A stretch of 64,000 nt of DNA from Urechis unicinctus (lineage: Eukaryota; Annelida; Polychaeta; Xenopneusta; Urechidae), in the NCBI GenBank assembly GCA_034190875.2, contig CM067356.1:62383154-62447153 (forward strand), given 5' to 3'. The position numbers and the translations under genes are program-made. Below, piece by piece: positions 1-13,132 of this stretch (position 1 is the first letter of the stretch; every line of letters begins with the position of its first letter). The notes under the pieces are model-generated. The model was not told where the DNA came from and made no database searches. It saw only the letters and a program-made list of their open reading frames with translations.

Positions 1-2280
1 AACGGGAACATTAGACAAATAAATGCAAATTTGTCATCATTAAATACACCAAGATGTAATAAAGCGCAACCCAATCGGAACATTGTTAGTTTGCGACTGT
101 CTATGGAATAAACATAGGTTGTCTCCAAAATAAACTGTAGAAAATTAGTCAGTGTTATGCGTACTCTCAAGCAATTTTGCAATCGAAACTTTTTAAAATC
201 TATGTAAAATTAATAACGGAAACACTGGATCAATCTTAAGGATTAAAAAGAATTCTATCCGTCATTTTGTGACGTTTGTAATTGTGATGATTCCTTGACT
301 ATTTTGTCTGTATCACCTTTGAAAAGTACTGTTCCGATTGGATCTCTTGACAAATATGATTCCTAAGGACTCGACAATGTATTAATACAAATAAGATAGC
401 CCTGGGAACCACACGCTACTGTTTGCTGTTGCCCAGTGTTCAGTAGAAACAACCACGACTGCTCAAATGACCAAAATAAGTGCACATTGCGATCGCATTA
501 CTGGTCGTTAAAATGTCAGGCACGCCTCTGCTGGGCGACTGAGTGCTGTCGATTGTTGTACACGGCTGATTGGATGCATATAAAAGTATCAGTGTTCGTG
601 GTGGTATACAGCACTCCTTGGCGTTGATTTATGGCTTCATTGTAACCTTAAAAGGACTAATTATATATGCGGTTTACTATTTCAATCAGGCTAGTTTCTT
701 CAGTAGCATTCAGCTACGTTATAAGAGTGCCTCATCGAGCAGTCGTGATTTTAAGTGATGAAAATGATACTTATGATTTTTTTAATAATTTCGGATTTTG
801 CATGACCTATTCCACAGAACAAATATATTGCGCAAACAACAAATACAATACGTCGTTCTATCTTTTATAATGATAAACAAGCACGCATGCAGAAGTTTAA
901 TAGAACTGTTGATAAATGAAAACTGTCTTTTCGAAACAAAACGAATCATTATTTATAAAGTCGGATTAATAGTCAAGAAAACTACAGCAAGGTAGCAATT
1001 GGGCGTTTTCTGTCAAACTCAAACACATGTTTGTCTGGGTCCTAAGATGCCAAGGAATTTAGTCTTATGCCTTCTATCTAAAAACGTGTAACTTGGTCGA
1101 CCCAATAAGTGTTAGGTGATTGATAGCTCCATCTTACACACTCATCATGTAAGCCGCGTTTTATAGTTCCCGTCACGTCAATAGTACGGGCAATGAGCGA
1201 CCCATTGTGATATAAAAGTGTGCGGTCATGACCAGCAATCGATGCGAACCGACATTTCCATTCTATCATCCAACTTGATGCAAGTAGCCGCAAAAAACAC
1301 ATATCTAATACAAGCGCTGCGTAAAAATGGTAAGAACTACGTAAATATAATGCATGGGTATATAATAATATGCTGCAAGTACCCCACAAACACATATCTT
1401 ATACAGGCGCTGGTTCGGAATGATAAGAGCTACGCAAATATAATGCATGGGTCAGAATAGTAAATAATGCAGAGAGTCGGTAATGACCCAGAATTAATTA
1501 CACCTGTGTTTGACACATTTCGCATTGTTAGAGCCTCGCCCGTGGATTAATCATGACTGAATATCGTGATTATCTTGTGCAAAAGTCGCAATATAATGTT
1601 GAAGCGTTGTTGATCATACTTATACCTATTACTACAATGGATTCCGTCCTCCATATACATGCCCGCACTCGATGTTAAACAGGTGATTTGATAGGCGGAC
1701 GCCCCAAAGCATACGCATGATTGGTTAATTTAGAACCAACACGCACGTGATACAATTAATTATGGTAACATTTCAGCCAGTTGGGGAAGAATCGTGGTGT
1801 TTGAATGGTATTCATCATGATCGACTGCCATACTTTATGCCACCCTACCGACGAAACGAGATATTATCACGATATACCTATATTTACTGTGATAATTTAG
1901 AGGATTAGCCTACTTGATCCACTCGAGAACACATAAACAGCCCTAATTTAGCGCTGCCGGCTTGTTCAAACGATTCCTTTTGTAGCGTTCAAGTTGAGTG
2001 CCTGTGCTACATGTTAAACGCTTAACACTTGCATAAAAAACATTACTGGTGTAATTGCAGAAACGATATAATACAAATCAAATGTTAAAACATGGCATCA
2101 TTGCGCGGGTATAGAATATATGATGAATGAGGTAGCGATAGAACAAACTTGGCGAGTTATGTCATATGCAGTAAGTATATTATCATCAGTGTACTACGTG
2201 TCTAACGATCTCCAATGTGCAGCACAACCAACAGCTTAGAACACAAGCCAGCCTACACTAGGATCAAGTCAACTAATGAT

Positions 2281-2320
2281 CATGATAACCATGTGACAAG
2301 ACGATGGGCACGATCGTAAC
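2281..2320. repeat. Box 3 (satellite progenitor site) in A, first
   Basis: CATGATAACCATGTGACAAG leads into ACGATGGGCACGATCG. The two CAYGAT words start 28 bp apart (2281 and 2309), which equals the satellite period. Confidence 0.7.
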
Positions 2321-2461
2321 AATGTGTTGTTATTTCTGGCTGATTGCGTATATTATCTTATTTACTGAATATACCAACATTTACCATAACCTATGATAGT
2401 ACTGATGAGATCGAGTATTTATGAGATGATGCGCCTTTTGTATGAGGAGATGATGTATATT

Positions 2462-2466
2462 GTCAT
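2462..2466. other. 17-bp deletion junction in A
   Basis: A has one GTCAT where A' has GTCAT at 40766 and again at 40783. A 17-bp loss between 5-bp direct repeats. Confidence 0.85.
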
Positions 2467-2835
2467 TGCGGTCAAATGGAGATTGCTTCAATAATGACGC
2501 TTCACAATATTTGCGTTTTGCACCATCTACAGGTAAAATTAGGTATAAAATGTAAACATCGCTCCGCTCAAAATACGCTTAGGAAATCCCATCAAGCGCA
2601 GGCATCAAGCAATCAATGATAGCGTGTCGTCTATTCCTTTGATCAGTCTGATGTCACCACAAAACGTGCCACAAGTCCGTCCTTAATGCGTCACGGACAA
2701 TCGATATATCGCAAGGACTATGATATAGGGAGACATAACAGACTTTGTACAATGATTTAAGCTGTATGACAGGCTGGTGCTCTGGGCGGAAAAGATGTGC
2801 AAGGCTTTATATGCTATCGTTGCAAGTTAGGATGG

Positions 2836-2839
2836 CTAT
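2836..2839. other. 798-bp deletion junction in A
   Basis: A reads GGATGGCTATATTATGCT. In A' the left flank ends CTAT at 41158-41161 and the right flank has CTAT at 41956-41959, 798 bp apart. CTAT is therefore a 4-bp microhomology. The lost segment includes a box 1. Confidence 0.8.
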
Positions 2840-4678
2840 ATTATGCTAATAATGTCTTCCTTTATTACTTTTTCTTCAATACTGAGAATAAAATATCCTC
2901 ATCAGCATTTTCCTCATCAGCCGACGAGTTGCCTTTTACTGACTAACAATCATAAAGTAAAAACGTCGAGGAGCGTCGATCTTGATATAAGATTGTAAAG
3001 CTGATTGTATAAAGTCACGTTCCTGTGTTCTTGTTAATTTGCAAAAACAGCACGTTCGGATCACCTTGTAAATCAGCATATATTGACCAGCGAGAAGCGC
3101 ATGACATGATGGCTATTGCATATTTTACATTCTGTCAGTATATGACAGATTAACACCATTTTCATAAATGTTTTTTTCAATTTTGTCCATGTGGAATATA
3201 CGATGCAGTTGTAGTCATTACGTGTGGCTCATTCGTAGAAACAATTATTTTATCCGCCTGCCAATAGGGCTGCATATCATGGCTCACAGTGGTTTTCTGC
3301 AAGACTCTATTAGAGTATTACGGTTGGGCGTAACAGCAATATCTGACAGGGAACAAAACATATCCGCATAACTACTGAGCCATCGATTTGAGGTACAAAA
3401 TTTTCTATTGTTGTTTCATTACCTATATCAGTCAAGTAAATACATGAGATGTGGTGTCTTTAATTGTTTTATGTTTATATTCACCACGTTCAAGTATTAA
3501 GAGGTACATACACACCATTTATCATTGGAACACTCACCATCCACCATTTAGGGTACCAGTACAAACTGTTTTTAACTTAAAACAAGGAAATTCAAACTCA
3601 ACGTCCGTTCACTGTTACATTCGTATGCCTTTTGTGTTTCCTCTGGTTATCATATTTATCAATGGTCGAAACATTAGGAATAACCATGGCTTAACAAATT
3701 ATACCGATTCATTAGACGAACTGGCGTAAAGTAGCCAAGGCAGCTAAAGTGGGGTACTTCCTAGTCCATCCGTGAGTTTGCAAAGAAAATGCGCTTCTGT
3801 CTTTCAGATTCGGAATATATTGTGTTCAAACTTGCATGGAAGCTTTGACTTCCAGTGCGTTCAACTACGTTTGTGGTTGGTAATGCTCTAGGCGAGAAAT
3901 ATAATGTGATTCAGGGCTATTTATATTCGAGTCGTATGTGCTACACACACCGTTAGTTCTGATGTGACCATTCCAAGAAACATGAATAAAACCGCGTTCA
4001 GATAGTCTATGGTATGAATTACGTATGCTTCCCTCCATTCGACTTGAATTTCTATGATATATCCGCAATAGTTGATTCATTCCTAGAAACAACCATTACT
4101 GCCACGCGATATTACCTCCATTGCATATGCCAGCCAATCCAATTATTATTCCGACATGAACATTAAGGTGAGCATCAAATGACATCCACATTAAACCAGC
4201 AGCTGCATAGGTATTAACCGTTCGGCGTTTAAAAAATGTATATATCATATAAAGTACGTTCTTTGATGTCTAATTGTATATCAAAACGTACATTTGCTCA
4301 AGTTTGATCAAAACAGTCACTCATCTTACCATTCTTTATATCTATCCAATGACCAGTAGGGGTTAGTGTTAACCGTAGAAGTAGTTCAGGACCGTTGTAG
4401 CTACAATCGTCTTACAGCAACAGATTGAATAGCACTTAAACTGCAACAAAACTATTACTACCTGCATCATCATGGTCTCCATTGTCATGTTCGATCATGA
4501 GCTGCATCGAACTCTTTGGGATTAACCTTCATGCAGCATGAACTATATCCGCCAATATTCCGCGGACGTATTCGCTCTTGTACCGTAATACGGACAGCCT
4601 GAGTGTATTGCTCTGAGAAAGGCGCGATAATCTGTTCGATAGCGCAACATACTAAACTTTCCGATTGTGCCGCATGGA

Positions 4679-4688
4679 GGGGGGGGGG
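4679..4688. repeat. G10 homopolymer in A
   Basis: Run of 10 G after GCATGGA, the longest G run in the window. The partner in A' has 9 G. Confidence 0.85.
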
Positions 4689-5770
4689 TGTAATCTAGTT
4701 GCAATAAAATGCAATAACATTCCTAATCGCAGAGGCGCATCCGATGCCATAAACACTGCGTACAATCATCCATTGTTTTTGGATGGTCGATAAAGTCTAA
4801 TTATTGGCTCTAAAACACACAGGAATGGCTAATATGAGCGTCGAGCAGAAATAATAGGAAATTACTAAAACTCAATAGGCTGACATTTGAACTAATACAT
4901 TTCCCTTTTATGCCTGCTATTAAGAGCTAAATAACAAAATTAACTTAGATTGCTTCGAGAACGCGCACTGCAAATCCCACCAATACAAACGGTCCAGCTG
5001 TCTGACGACTAGTGATGGACTATTTGCGCCAGATATACACCACCTTTTAACTGGCGTTTTATTTTCTGGTTGTTCTTCAAATCATGGATCGTACAGTGTC
5101 AGTTTAATGTTCGTATTTCGCGAAACATGAATTAATACAATGCATTTATATTGCTCTTTTTAGTATAGGTGAGACCTACTTATTTTCATCGGTCTAACCG
5201 TGTAGCACATGAGAGCTGATTGAGGTGGGACAGAGCGTTTGCACAATGATGCGACTGCAGAATCTCTAAACCCGTCTACACACAAGGCGTACCAGCCTAT
5301 TTTCAATAGAGGTCACATGTCTTTAATTCAAAATAAGCGGGAGTTGTCATTTAGAGATAGTAAGCAAAGAACATTTGTCCGTTTGGTAATGCTAAAACTG
5401 AGAAATGTATATGATCTAATGGTATCCGCACACATTAAAATAAATATTGTTCGTATTTAGAAAAAAAAATGAATTAATACGGCGCAATCATATCTCCTTA
5501 TTTAGTATAAATGACTTCTTAATAGTCGACTTGGTTATCAATAGTATAGACGCAATACCCAGTTTACTCGAGGTAATGCCTAAATTGTATGCCATTCCAA
5601 TATATGACCCTACATATTGGCAGGCTCAAATGACATCCTAAGCGTGATTTATCAGAATTCATTCGCCACGTTAATAAACGTGTGATTATATCATTCACAG
5701 CGAGATGCGCATCTGTTAAGTGTTCATAGATGTTTGGCATCGTAGCATCGCCGTTTTCGAAAACATATAG

Positions 5771-5870
5771 CTACGATCAACTGTCACGGCTTCCCATTCA
5801 GCAATATATTTAACCTTCCGGTGTTCAACACTAGTTTGCATTCCGAGTGTTCTTAGTGCTTAAATAATAA
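5771..5870. repeat. Box 2 in A, first
   Basis: The landmark starts TACGATCAACTGTCACGG, then TTCCCATTCAG, then GGTGTTCAACACTAG and ends TTAAATAATAAC. It recurs at intervals of about 4 kb in the monomers and helps define the sub-repeat level. Confidence 0.65.
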
Positions 5871-6795
5871 CATTAAATATGTCTTCGCCTTATCACTGCT
5901 TCTCCATTTTTGTTATCGAATATACCCGTACCTAACATTACGACATGCGGGGGTTTGTCTTGTTAGAGGCTCTGTGTGCTGCGACGATCTGTATCGCAAA
6001 TTTCGCATAAAATCCCATGACGTTTTTGTTCCTGGATATACCACATACAATGAGTGTCAATTAGGTTGATAAAGTAATCATCGACACGCCATATATAGGC
6101 TTACGAACTAAGCTTAATATAATCGTGCGAAGAAACACGGCGATAATGTAGCTCATTGTGTTACCTCTACGGGCATGCTGAACGTAATTCCCATGACAAA
6201 AATATGAGAAACTTTAATTTAGACGTCGTCGTGGATGGTCACAACGATATATAGCTCTTTAACCAACAACATATATAAATCTGGTATAGTCGGACGTTCC
6301 ATTGTGAGTGTTTATGCCCGTCTGAATAGATTGCTGATTACCGATTTCGTCACCGAGTGGGGACATAATAACATATCAGCATGTTCCTAGGCCACAAAAA
6401 GTGCGTTTAATTACGCATGTAGCTTCCACCGTCTCATATTGCAAAATATGTCGTGTCATATCACGCCGAGTTTAAATGAACTAATACTCACTTAACTGAA
6501 ATGTATTAAAGCATAGCACTTTCGTAAATGCGACACTGTTTGTGACATTCTAACGAATTGTAACAATATACTTGATGAGGAAAGGGAACGTTTTAGATCT
6601 CTGTTTGTTGCATTTGGTGTCAATGAGTATAGCAAGCAAAGCAAATGCAATTTAGCTTTCTTAATCTTATCTTGAAGGCTTTAAGTACAAAGCTTAGTCT
6701 TTGTCGTAGTATTCTAACTAAACAGTCTATAAGTCCATCGCATATAATTGCATACCATGAATGTTGGTGATGTTGTAGAACATGCATTACGCATT

Positions 6796-6840
6796 GAGCA
6801 AAATAAGCAAGTGACAAGGTGATCGACACGCTCGTAAATA
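6796..6840. repeat. Box 3 in A, second sub-repeat
   Basis: AAATAAGCAAGTGACAAGGT then GATCGACACGCTCG; a diverged relative about 4.5 kb after the first site. Its GACAAGGTGAT stretch matches the satellite. Confidence 0.6.
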
Positions 6841-7438
6841 TGTGATGTAATTGCACGCTGTCGGATGGTGATTGCTTCTATAACCTACCGAAAATATCCT
6901 TATTTACATCGTAATAAGTTAGGCCTGATTAGATAATGGTCTATAAGATGCTACGCTATTTGCAAAAACCCTGTAAGGAGATGATAAACATGTTCTGTAT
7001 TATTGCTGGCTGTAAAATGGCAATTGCTTATACAATTGGGTCTGCAGTGGGGGTAAACATGGGTCCGCAATAAATAAGCTACGAAATCTAGCTAACTCCT
7101 GTCAGTCAAAATCAAGCAAGCATCAATGTTAACGTGTCGCTTTATTTGCGTTATCAGAAATTATTTGCCTCTGTACATTATATTTAACTATACTTTGTCA
7201 CAACCAGGGGGCTCTAGGCAAACGACGTTAAAACTTAGCTGCGTATTTAACGCTGCACCCCAGTATAGTTTTTTTCACTTCAGACAACTGCTGTTGTATT
7301 TGTATGAATCATGCCCCAGTAAACAAATCGTTGTGAATGCTGCATTTGGCGATTCGTTCTGTCGAACAGGATACAGCACGTGTGTGCAATGGGAGATTGT
7401 TCTCTTTTTATCTCTCTGTACTCAGGTTAATGAGAAAT

Positions 7439-7510
7439 AAGGGCGACTGGCAGCCCGCAGACCAGGAGGCGCCTCGCTTGTCCCAGGGAAGCCAGTCACA
7501 GGTCATACAA
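7439..7510. repeat. Box 1 (GC-rich dyad box), copy in A
   Basis: The family reads roughly GGCAACCCGCAGACCAGG followed by AGGCGCCTC, and is the most GC-rich and best conserved short segment shared by the sub-repeats. This copy has the 10-bp palindrome GAGGCGCCTC and then CCCAGGGAAGCCAGTCACAGG. Function unknown. Confidence 0.75.
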
Positions 7511-10181
7511 TGCATTAATTTATTGATATATACCCGGGTCATTAATCAATCAGGTTTGGTCGTTGTCAATCATTATTTGCTTTACACGTTTCGCGAGATT
7601 AAAGAGGTCAATAACAAGCAGCATCACATGAATACCTCATCACTCAATCAATTAAAAACGCATTAGCGTCAACGTAGAAAATGAGCTAATCAAAGGCATA
7701 CACTTTCTGCTATTTTAGAAATTCAATCCAACAGAATTTTACCTTTCACCTTTTAGACAATTGATATGGAGGTACATTGTTTTACAGATTGTTATTGATC
7801 GGCGGAAAAACGCTGACCCTGCCCTTTTTATCTTTTGCGGCCACAAAATTATCTCTCAGCTGAACATTATGTTAGTTAGTGAAATGTAGGTCAAGCTGCC
7901 AGCAGACAGAAGCAAAATCATTTCCCTTTTTGCTGTCCAATTGATACTGTGACATTATGTTTTACAGTTCGACGACCAAGTCTGTTAAAAGGCAACGCCG
8001 TATTTTCGGTTCCATATTTTAAAAAGGTTTCGTTGATGCTGCTTTATCATTGATATAGACCTGTGCGCGATGATCAGACCAACACCGATATATCAATGTC
8101 CTCCATTTAAATACTTTCTTCGATACATCTGATCAAGTCACGTTATTGTTACCATCAGCCGTCGACGTTGATAATGTGTGCACCCCAATTATACTACCAG
8201 TCGATGCTGCAAACATATTGATCTAAAGTGATGAATTTCCAAATGCATAGCTGCCGATAGTAGCGTTGAGCTTGTGAGTATCAATTGCGAACATTTAAAG
8301 AACAACAGTCACATACATTCTTAGGCATAGTTATTGGAACTGATCTAGGCTATTCGTGCCCGACTTTATAACAATATCTGTTACACATAAGTGTGGGATT
8401 TTGTGCGCTGTCAAAGCGCAGAATGAACTAAAAGTTACGCGATTCCATGACAATAGGCAGACGAGCGTTTCGCTGTGAACAGCTGGGCAGATGTATTGTT
8501 ATTACGTTAAGACTAAAAAAGGACGTTTGCTCTAATTTGGGTTTAGCTCAGCACCATCCCTATTGTAATACCCTGCCTGTAGACCAATATAACTTGTATT
8601 TATTCGAGTGTTCGAAATAGGTCGGTGTATCATAGGATAAAGATGCTGATATAAACTGCTTAAAAAGTCATACTCTGGCATAAGACCCATATGTGCGTAT
8701 AGTGGCACCTGGTCCCCCGCAAAAACTCCAGTGCGGCAAATATTTTATTCCGTTTGTTGAGGCATACTTACCTTATGGCGGAGAATGTGATAATTCGAAT
8801 TCTAATATTTACACAATGGTTCTGTATTGTATTGAATAAGGTGTTTTATAAGCGCAAGATATATGTTCCATTGCTGTTGATGTTCAAAAAAGCACCTAGT
8901 CCTTGGGTTACATTTGTATGCTGTTATTGTTATTTTGGCTGTTGTTGTTGTCAGTACCCTCTTAATTGAAAAATGCGCATATGAAAGAAGCACTTATAGC
9001 ACCTTCGCACAAGATTCATTCATTACGGTATATTATAAGAGAAAGAAATTGTACGAGCTTGATTCAACTTTCAATTACTATTCACTCCGTAAATGTTATT
9101 TGTATTTGCACCTGCTTGAATAATCAATCAGAAACCTGTAATAACGAAATTCCTGTGAGGCATGAATTACATCTCGTACTTCTCTTATAGAGACACCATT
9201 TAAATAGAAACGTTTGCTCAAAAGGCAACAAATACCATATAGTTTTCGCATGATAATTTTCGCCTGAAAATAAAATTTTATTTCACACGTCTGACTTATA
9301 TCCATTGCACTGGGCAGTAACAAAGCGACTAAGGAAATTTACCGATTATTATACGTGTGAATCTGGCTGCAACGTTCTCATGATCCAACTAGTATATATT
9401 TTGATGGATGGCAGAACCTGGCCGAATAGTTGTGTTTATTTATTGCATCGGTTCTTATCAAAGTAAAAGATATGTTGTGATCAAGAGAATTTAGATTGCT
9501 GTGCGTGCTGTTCCATTTTGATTTATCGACCAATAATCATATGACAAACACGTTTTAGAGAGTCCATTAAGTAAGTATAACATTTCAAAGCAGAAAGCAT
9601 AGAACCATATATTGTCGCCTTTGATGTTTTCATATAAACACCAAATATATGAAATGTTATGATTACCTTGAAAATCAATGTATATTGGCCCAGTCAAATA
9701 CGTTACAGTATGGCATTAAGCCTATAGCATACATAAAAACAAACCAGTTCATATGTGTCCAAATATTTAATACGTCAGCCTAGCTTGGTGAATGTGCCGC
9801 ATGTTTATCAGTTGTGATTTTTTTTACATTTTTGTCACTGCAGATTTTACAATACATTTGTAACCATTGCATTTGGCCAATGAAAGTACAAATGTATTTT
9901 ATCCACACTGTGTCAGACCAGGAACATATGCATATTGAGCCATACATATTATTTGGTATTGTTCTCACCCTGACTCGCTGCTTCATTAGCGGGTTTTATC
10001 AGTTTAATCTGTATTGCGTGGGTTTCTCAAACACTATGCTGTCGTGGCAACAAAAAGGCAAAAGTCATGGGTAATTCCTCAAGTGAGATATCAACACAGA
10101 AGCCGTTTCATTTCACAATAACTTGGTGAAAGCATTCGTTTATGAAGCTATCTTAGTGTCGCCATTTCGCACACATAAAGT

Positions 10182-10241
10182 TACGATCAACTTTTCTTGC
10201 CTTCTTATTTAGTGATAGCAATAACCTACCAATGCGTCAAT
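10182..10241. repeat. Box 2 in A, second (shortened)
   Basis: TACGATCAACTTTTCTTGCC; a 37-bp stretch present in A' (TTCAACATCAGTTAATATTC and neighbours) is missing here. Confidence 0.6.
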
Positions 10242-12877
10242 ATAAACTTAGGTTTCTACAGAATATTGCACTAAAAGCATCATGGTTGCGCAAAATGTGA
10301 TTATAACAACAGCGTCTATTGATATCCATAAAAAGTCACATAGGCATGAAGCGTAAGTGCTATAGAACAGAGCCGAATTACTAGAAACATTAACAAATTA
10401 TAACGTCACACGCAGCATTTGTATTGCAATAATTGGCAGTTTTTAAATGTCTCTTATGGTATATTTAAGGTTTTATTTTAACTATAACAAGTGTCTTGTG
10501 TACTCCATATCCATTCAACCAAAGTGTTATGCACCATAAGTCGGCACGAAACAACAAATACATCGCACCGACCTTTGGGCGGTAACTCAAATAGCTGATA
10601 TATTTTTACCATATGAATGTAGATGTTTTTTGCCTTCTCCATAACGGCTAGCTGAGCGGACACAATATACAATACAGTCACATTTAAGAACAAGGGACGT
10701 GCCTCATTCTACATTTCTTTAAACGCCCACGGTGCACCGGAGGATTAAACCGATTTGGAATCACTTATATTTTAGTCCCTAAATAATCACGTGAGAATTT
10801 CATGATAGCTTAACGCATTCAGTCTTCTTAATGTGGTGTCAAATATAATTCATTCCTCGATAAACTCATCTAAGGGTGTAAAGACGACCGTATTTGTGCG
10901 ATATTACAACGCAATATGGAATGCACTCTGTTGACCTACGATGTTTATGCAAAAAGGAATCATGTTTGTGACAGCACAGTGTTGGCGCATCTATGCGGGC
11001 ATCCTTTCAAGATTTGCCTTAAAAAGACATCGTGCATTTATGAGGAGTCAACCATATGTAGAGTAGAAATTGGCGAGCGTGAATACTTAAGGTAATAGCA
11101 TTAATTCGACAGAACCATCTGTAATCAATATTTTACATATTGCGTTCTTGCATTAGAAATTATTCATTTAATCGTGCATATTTCAGAACAAATCAAAACG
11201 TTACTATTGTGCATATGTACAATGCTCTACATCCATGCTCTGACCAGAAGGGAGTATGCTGAATCACAGTAGTAGTTCAGGACCGACGGCAAATACAAAG
11301 TTAATTAAATCATTTCACAGCAAAAGATTGAACAGGCTTTTATTTCACAACTGATGTAACCAAAAATATATTTGTGTTTTCTGATTTTTCAAGTTCAATG
11401 ATGAACTGCATCGAACTCTAATAAAATACAATGCACTACATATGCTCATTATTCCACGATGGATTCCGTTAAGACCAGCGATCAACACCTATTAGATGGA
11501 CTAATTGGTCAATTCTTTGCAAAGTTTTCTCAAAATACGAGAAACCTCCCAACAGAGAGAGCAATATACTGCTCTTCATGTGTGGGCAGCGTCGTCAGAT
11601 AATTTGATTGCAAAGAAATACTATAGCATTTCGTATTTTAGTGACGCACCAGTTGCCATGAACACTGCCAACAAGCTTCCATTCTTGCAATAGACGAAAT
11701 ATGAGCTCCAGTATGCATATTAGTGCTGTATTCTTTTTCAATTTTTTTCGGAAAAGGAATCGAAGAGGAGCCATAATGCTTGCTTTTAATCTTATTCGTG
11801 GGGCTCTTATCACATAAGATGTATTTATAGCAAAAACTCATCTAAGATTTACAAACATGATAAGACTTCTAATATCTGCATGTTGTTAATATCCAGGCAT
11901 GCGTCTTGTACTATTCTGCGCAAGTTGCCTAAATTGAAATAAACACCACCCAGACACATTGTTCCAGTATGACACCTGCAAGGTATCTAGGAGTAATACA
12001 CTTAATTTTATAGTAGTCAGTCACAAGCGGCAGATAATTATATGCCTTTAAAATATTTAATTAAAAATGCGAACCTTTTCCAGAACATGATCGTTGAGTT
12101 GAGGTCACTTCGCACTTCAGGACAATGTGTAAGATGACAAAAAGACAGTTATGTATTCATATCGCTATTTCAGCAAAGCTGTTTTTTAAGTGATGCAGGG
12201 AAAATTCATTTGAACCTTGAACAAATTTGACAGCTCAATGATGACAGAAACCAGTATAATCCAAAAGAACCGCAAACGTTTCTGATAAAATATTATCCCC
12301 CCATTCTGAAATGTGGCTAGGCATTTGATAAAGTATAAAATACCCTAAATATTTACCAATCAATGTGTTCTGATGAAATCAACAGCTCGAGCAGTGGATT
12401 GACAGAGATTTTGTGAGCTAATCCGCTTCTAAAGTCACTGATTGCCTTATATATGTATTTGCACTTACATACCTTTAAAAAAATAGGGTTTACGTCAAGA
12501 ACCGTGGCGTCTCTTATGTATATTTATCATCCCAATAAGAAATAAGATCATGTTATAGTTTTAGAGACGCATGATATATCCTTGTTAGCCTGGTGAAGCA
12601 CATATGACAGAACTTCTTTATGCACAGGAAATTGCGGATTATTTGGCCGGAGCAATTTACTCATCCTAATTGCATATTAGTGTTATTAAATTTTTGAGCA
12701 ATTTGTCGCATAAGCAAAGCCATGCAAACCGGTGGCCTGACTCATGTGCTGTTAACCTTGCAGATGTCAACCCAATTAATTCGTTCAAGGGGTTTCAGGC
12801 GGTCTTGTCATTGTATAAATGAATGCTGAACGCCTTTAACACCACGAATGGGGATCAAAGGATTTTTGCCGATAGGT

Positions 12878-13132
12878 CACGTGAGCTATATTGAATACTT
12901 TTCTATATACGGTGGAAGTGAGCTTGCAGCTGAGTGCCATTCAAGGTGAATGTGGTAAAATGACAGATTAAACACGTCGGCACTGACCACGTGATATAGT
13001 GTTGAGGCGATACAAAACAAATTGCGACACTTAAGTACATTCAATTAGAAGTTATCGAATCAAAACAACCGTGGATATACAATGCGAATAGAAACATGTT
13101 CATGTATGAGAATATATGTACGGTATCACGTG
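12878..13132. other. Three CACGTG sites at the A/B1 boundary
   Basis: CACGTG at 12878 (in GTCACGTGAG), 12988 (in CCACGTGAT) and 13127 (in ATCACGTGAC). The trio is kept in A' at 51789, 51898 and 52037; C keeps two (38052, 38151) and B2 one (29709). CACGTG is the core of many bHLH/bZIP sites and of the yeast CDEI element (RTCACRTG), but without the organism no factor can be named. Confidence 0.5.

Noticed and set aside
3451-3729. 92-codon frame shared with 42498-42839
   Set aside because: The two copies are nearly identical DNA, so sharing the frame carries no information. It is not kept in B1 or C and resembles no known protein.
8937-8953. TGT-rich microsatellite in A
   Set aside because: Only about four TGT/GTT units, with one interrupting substitution in A'; too short to be notable.
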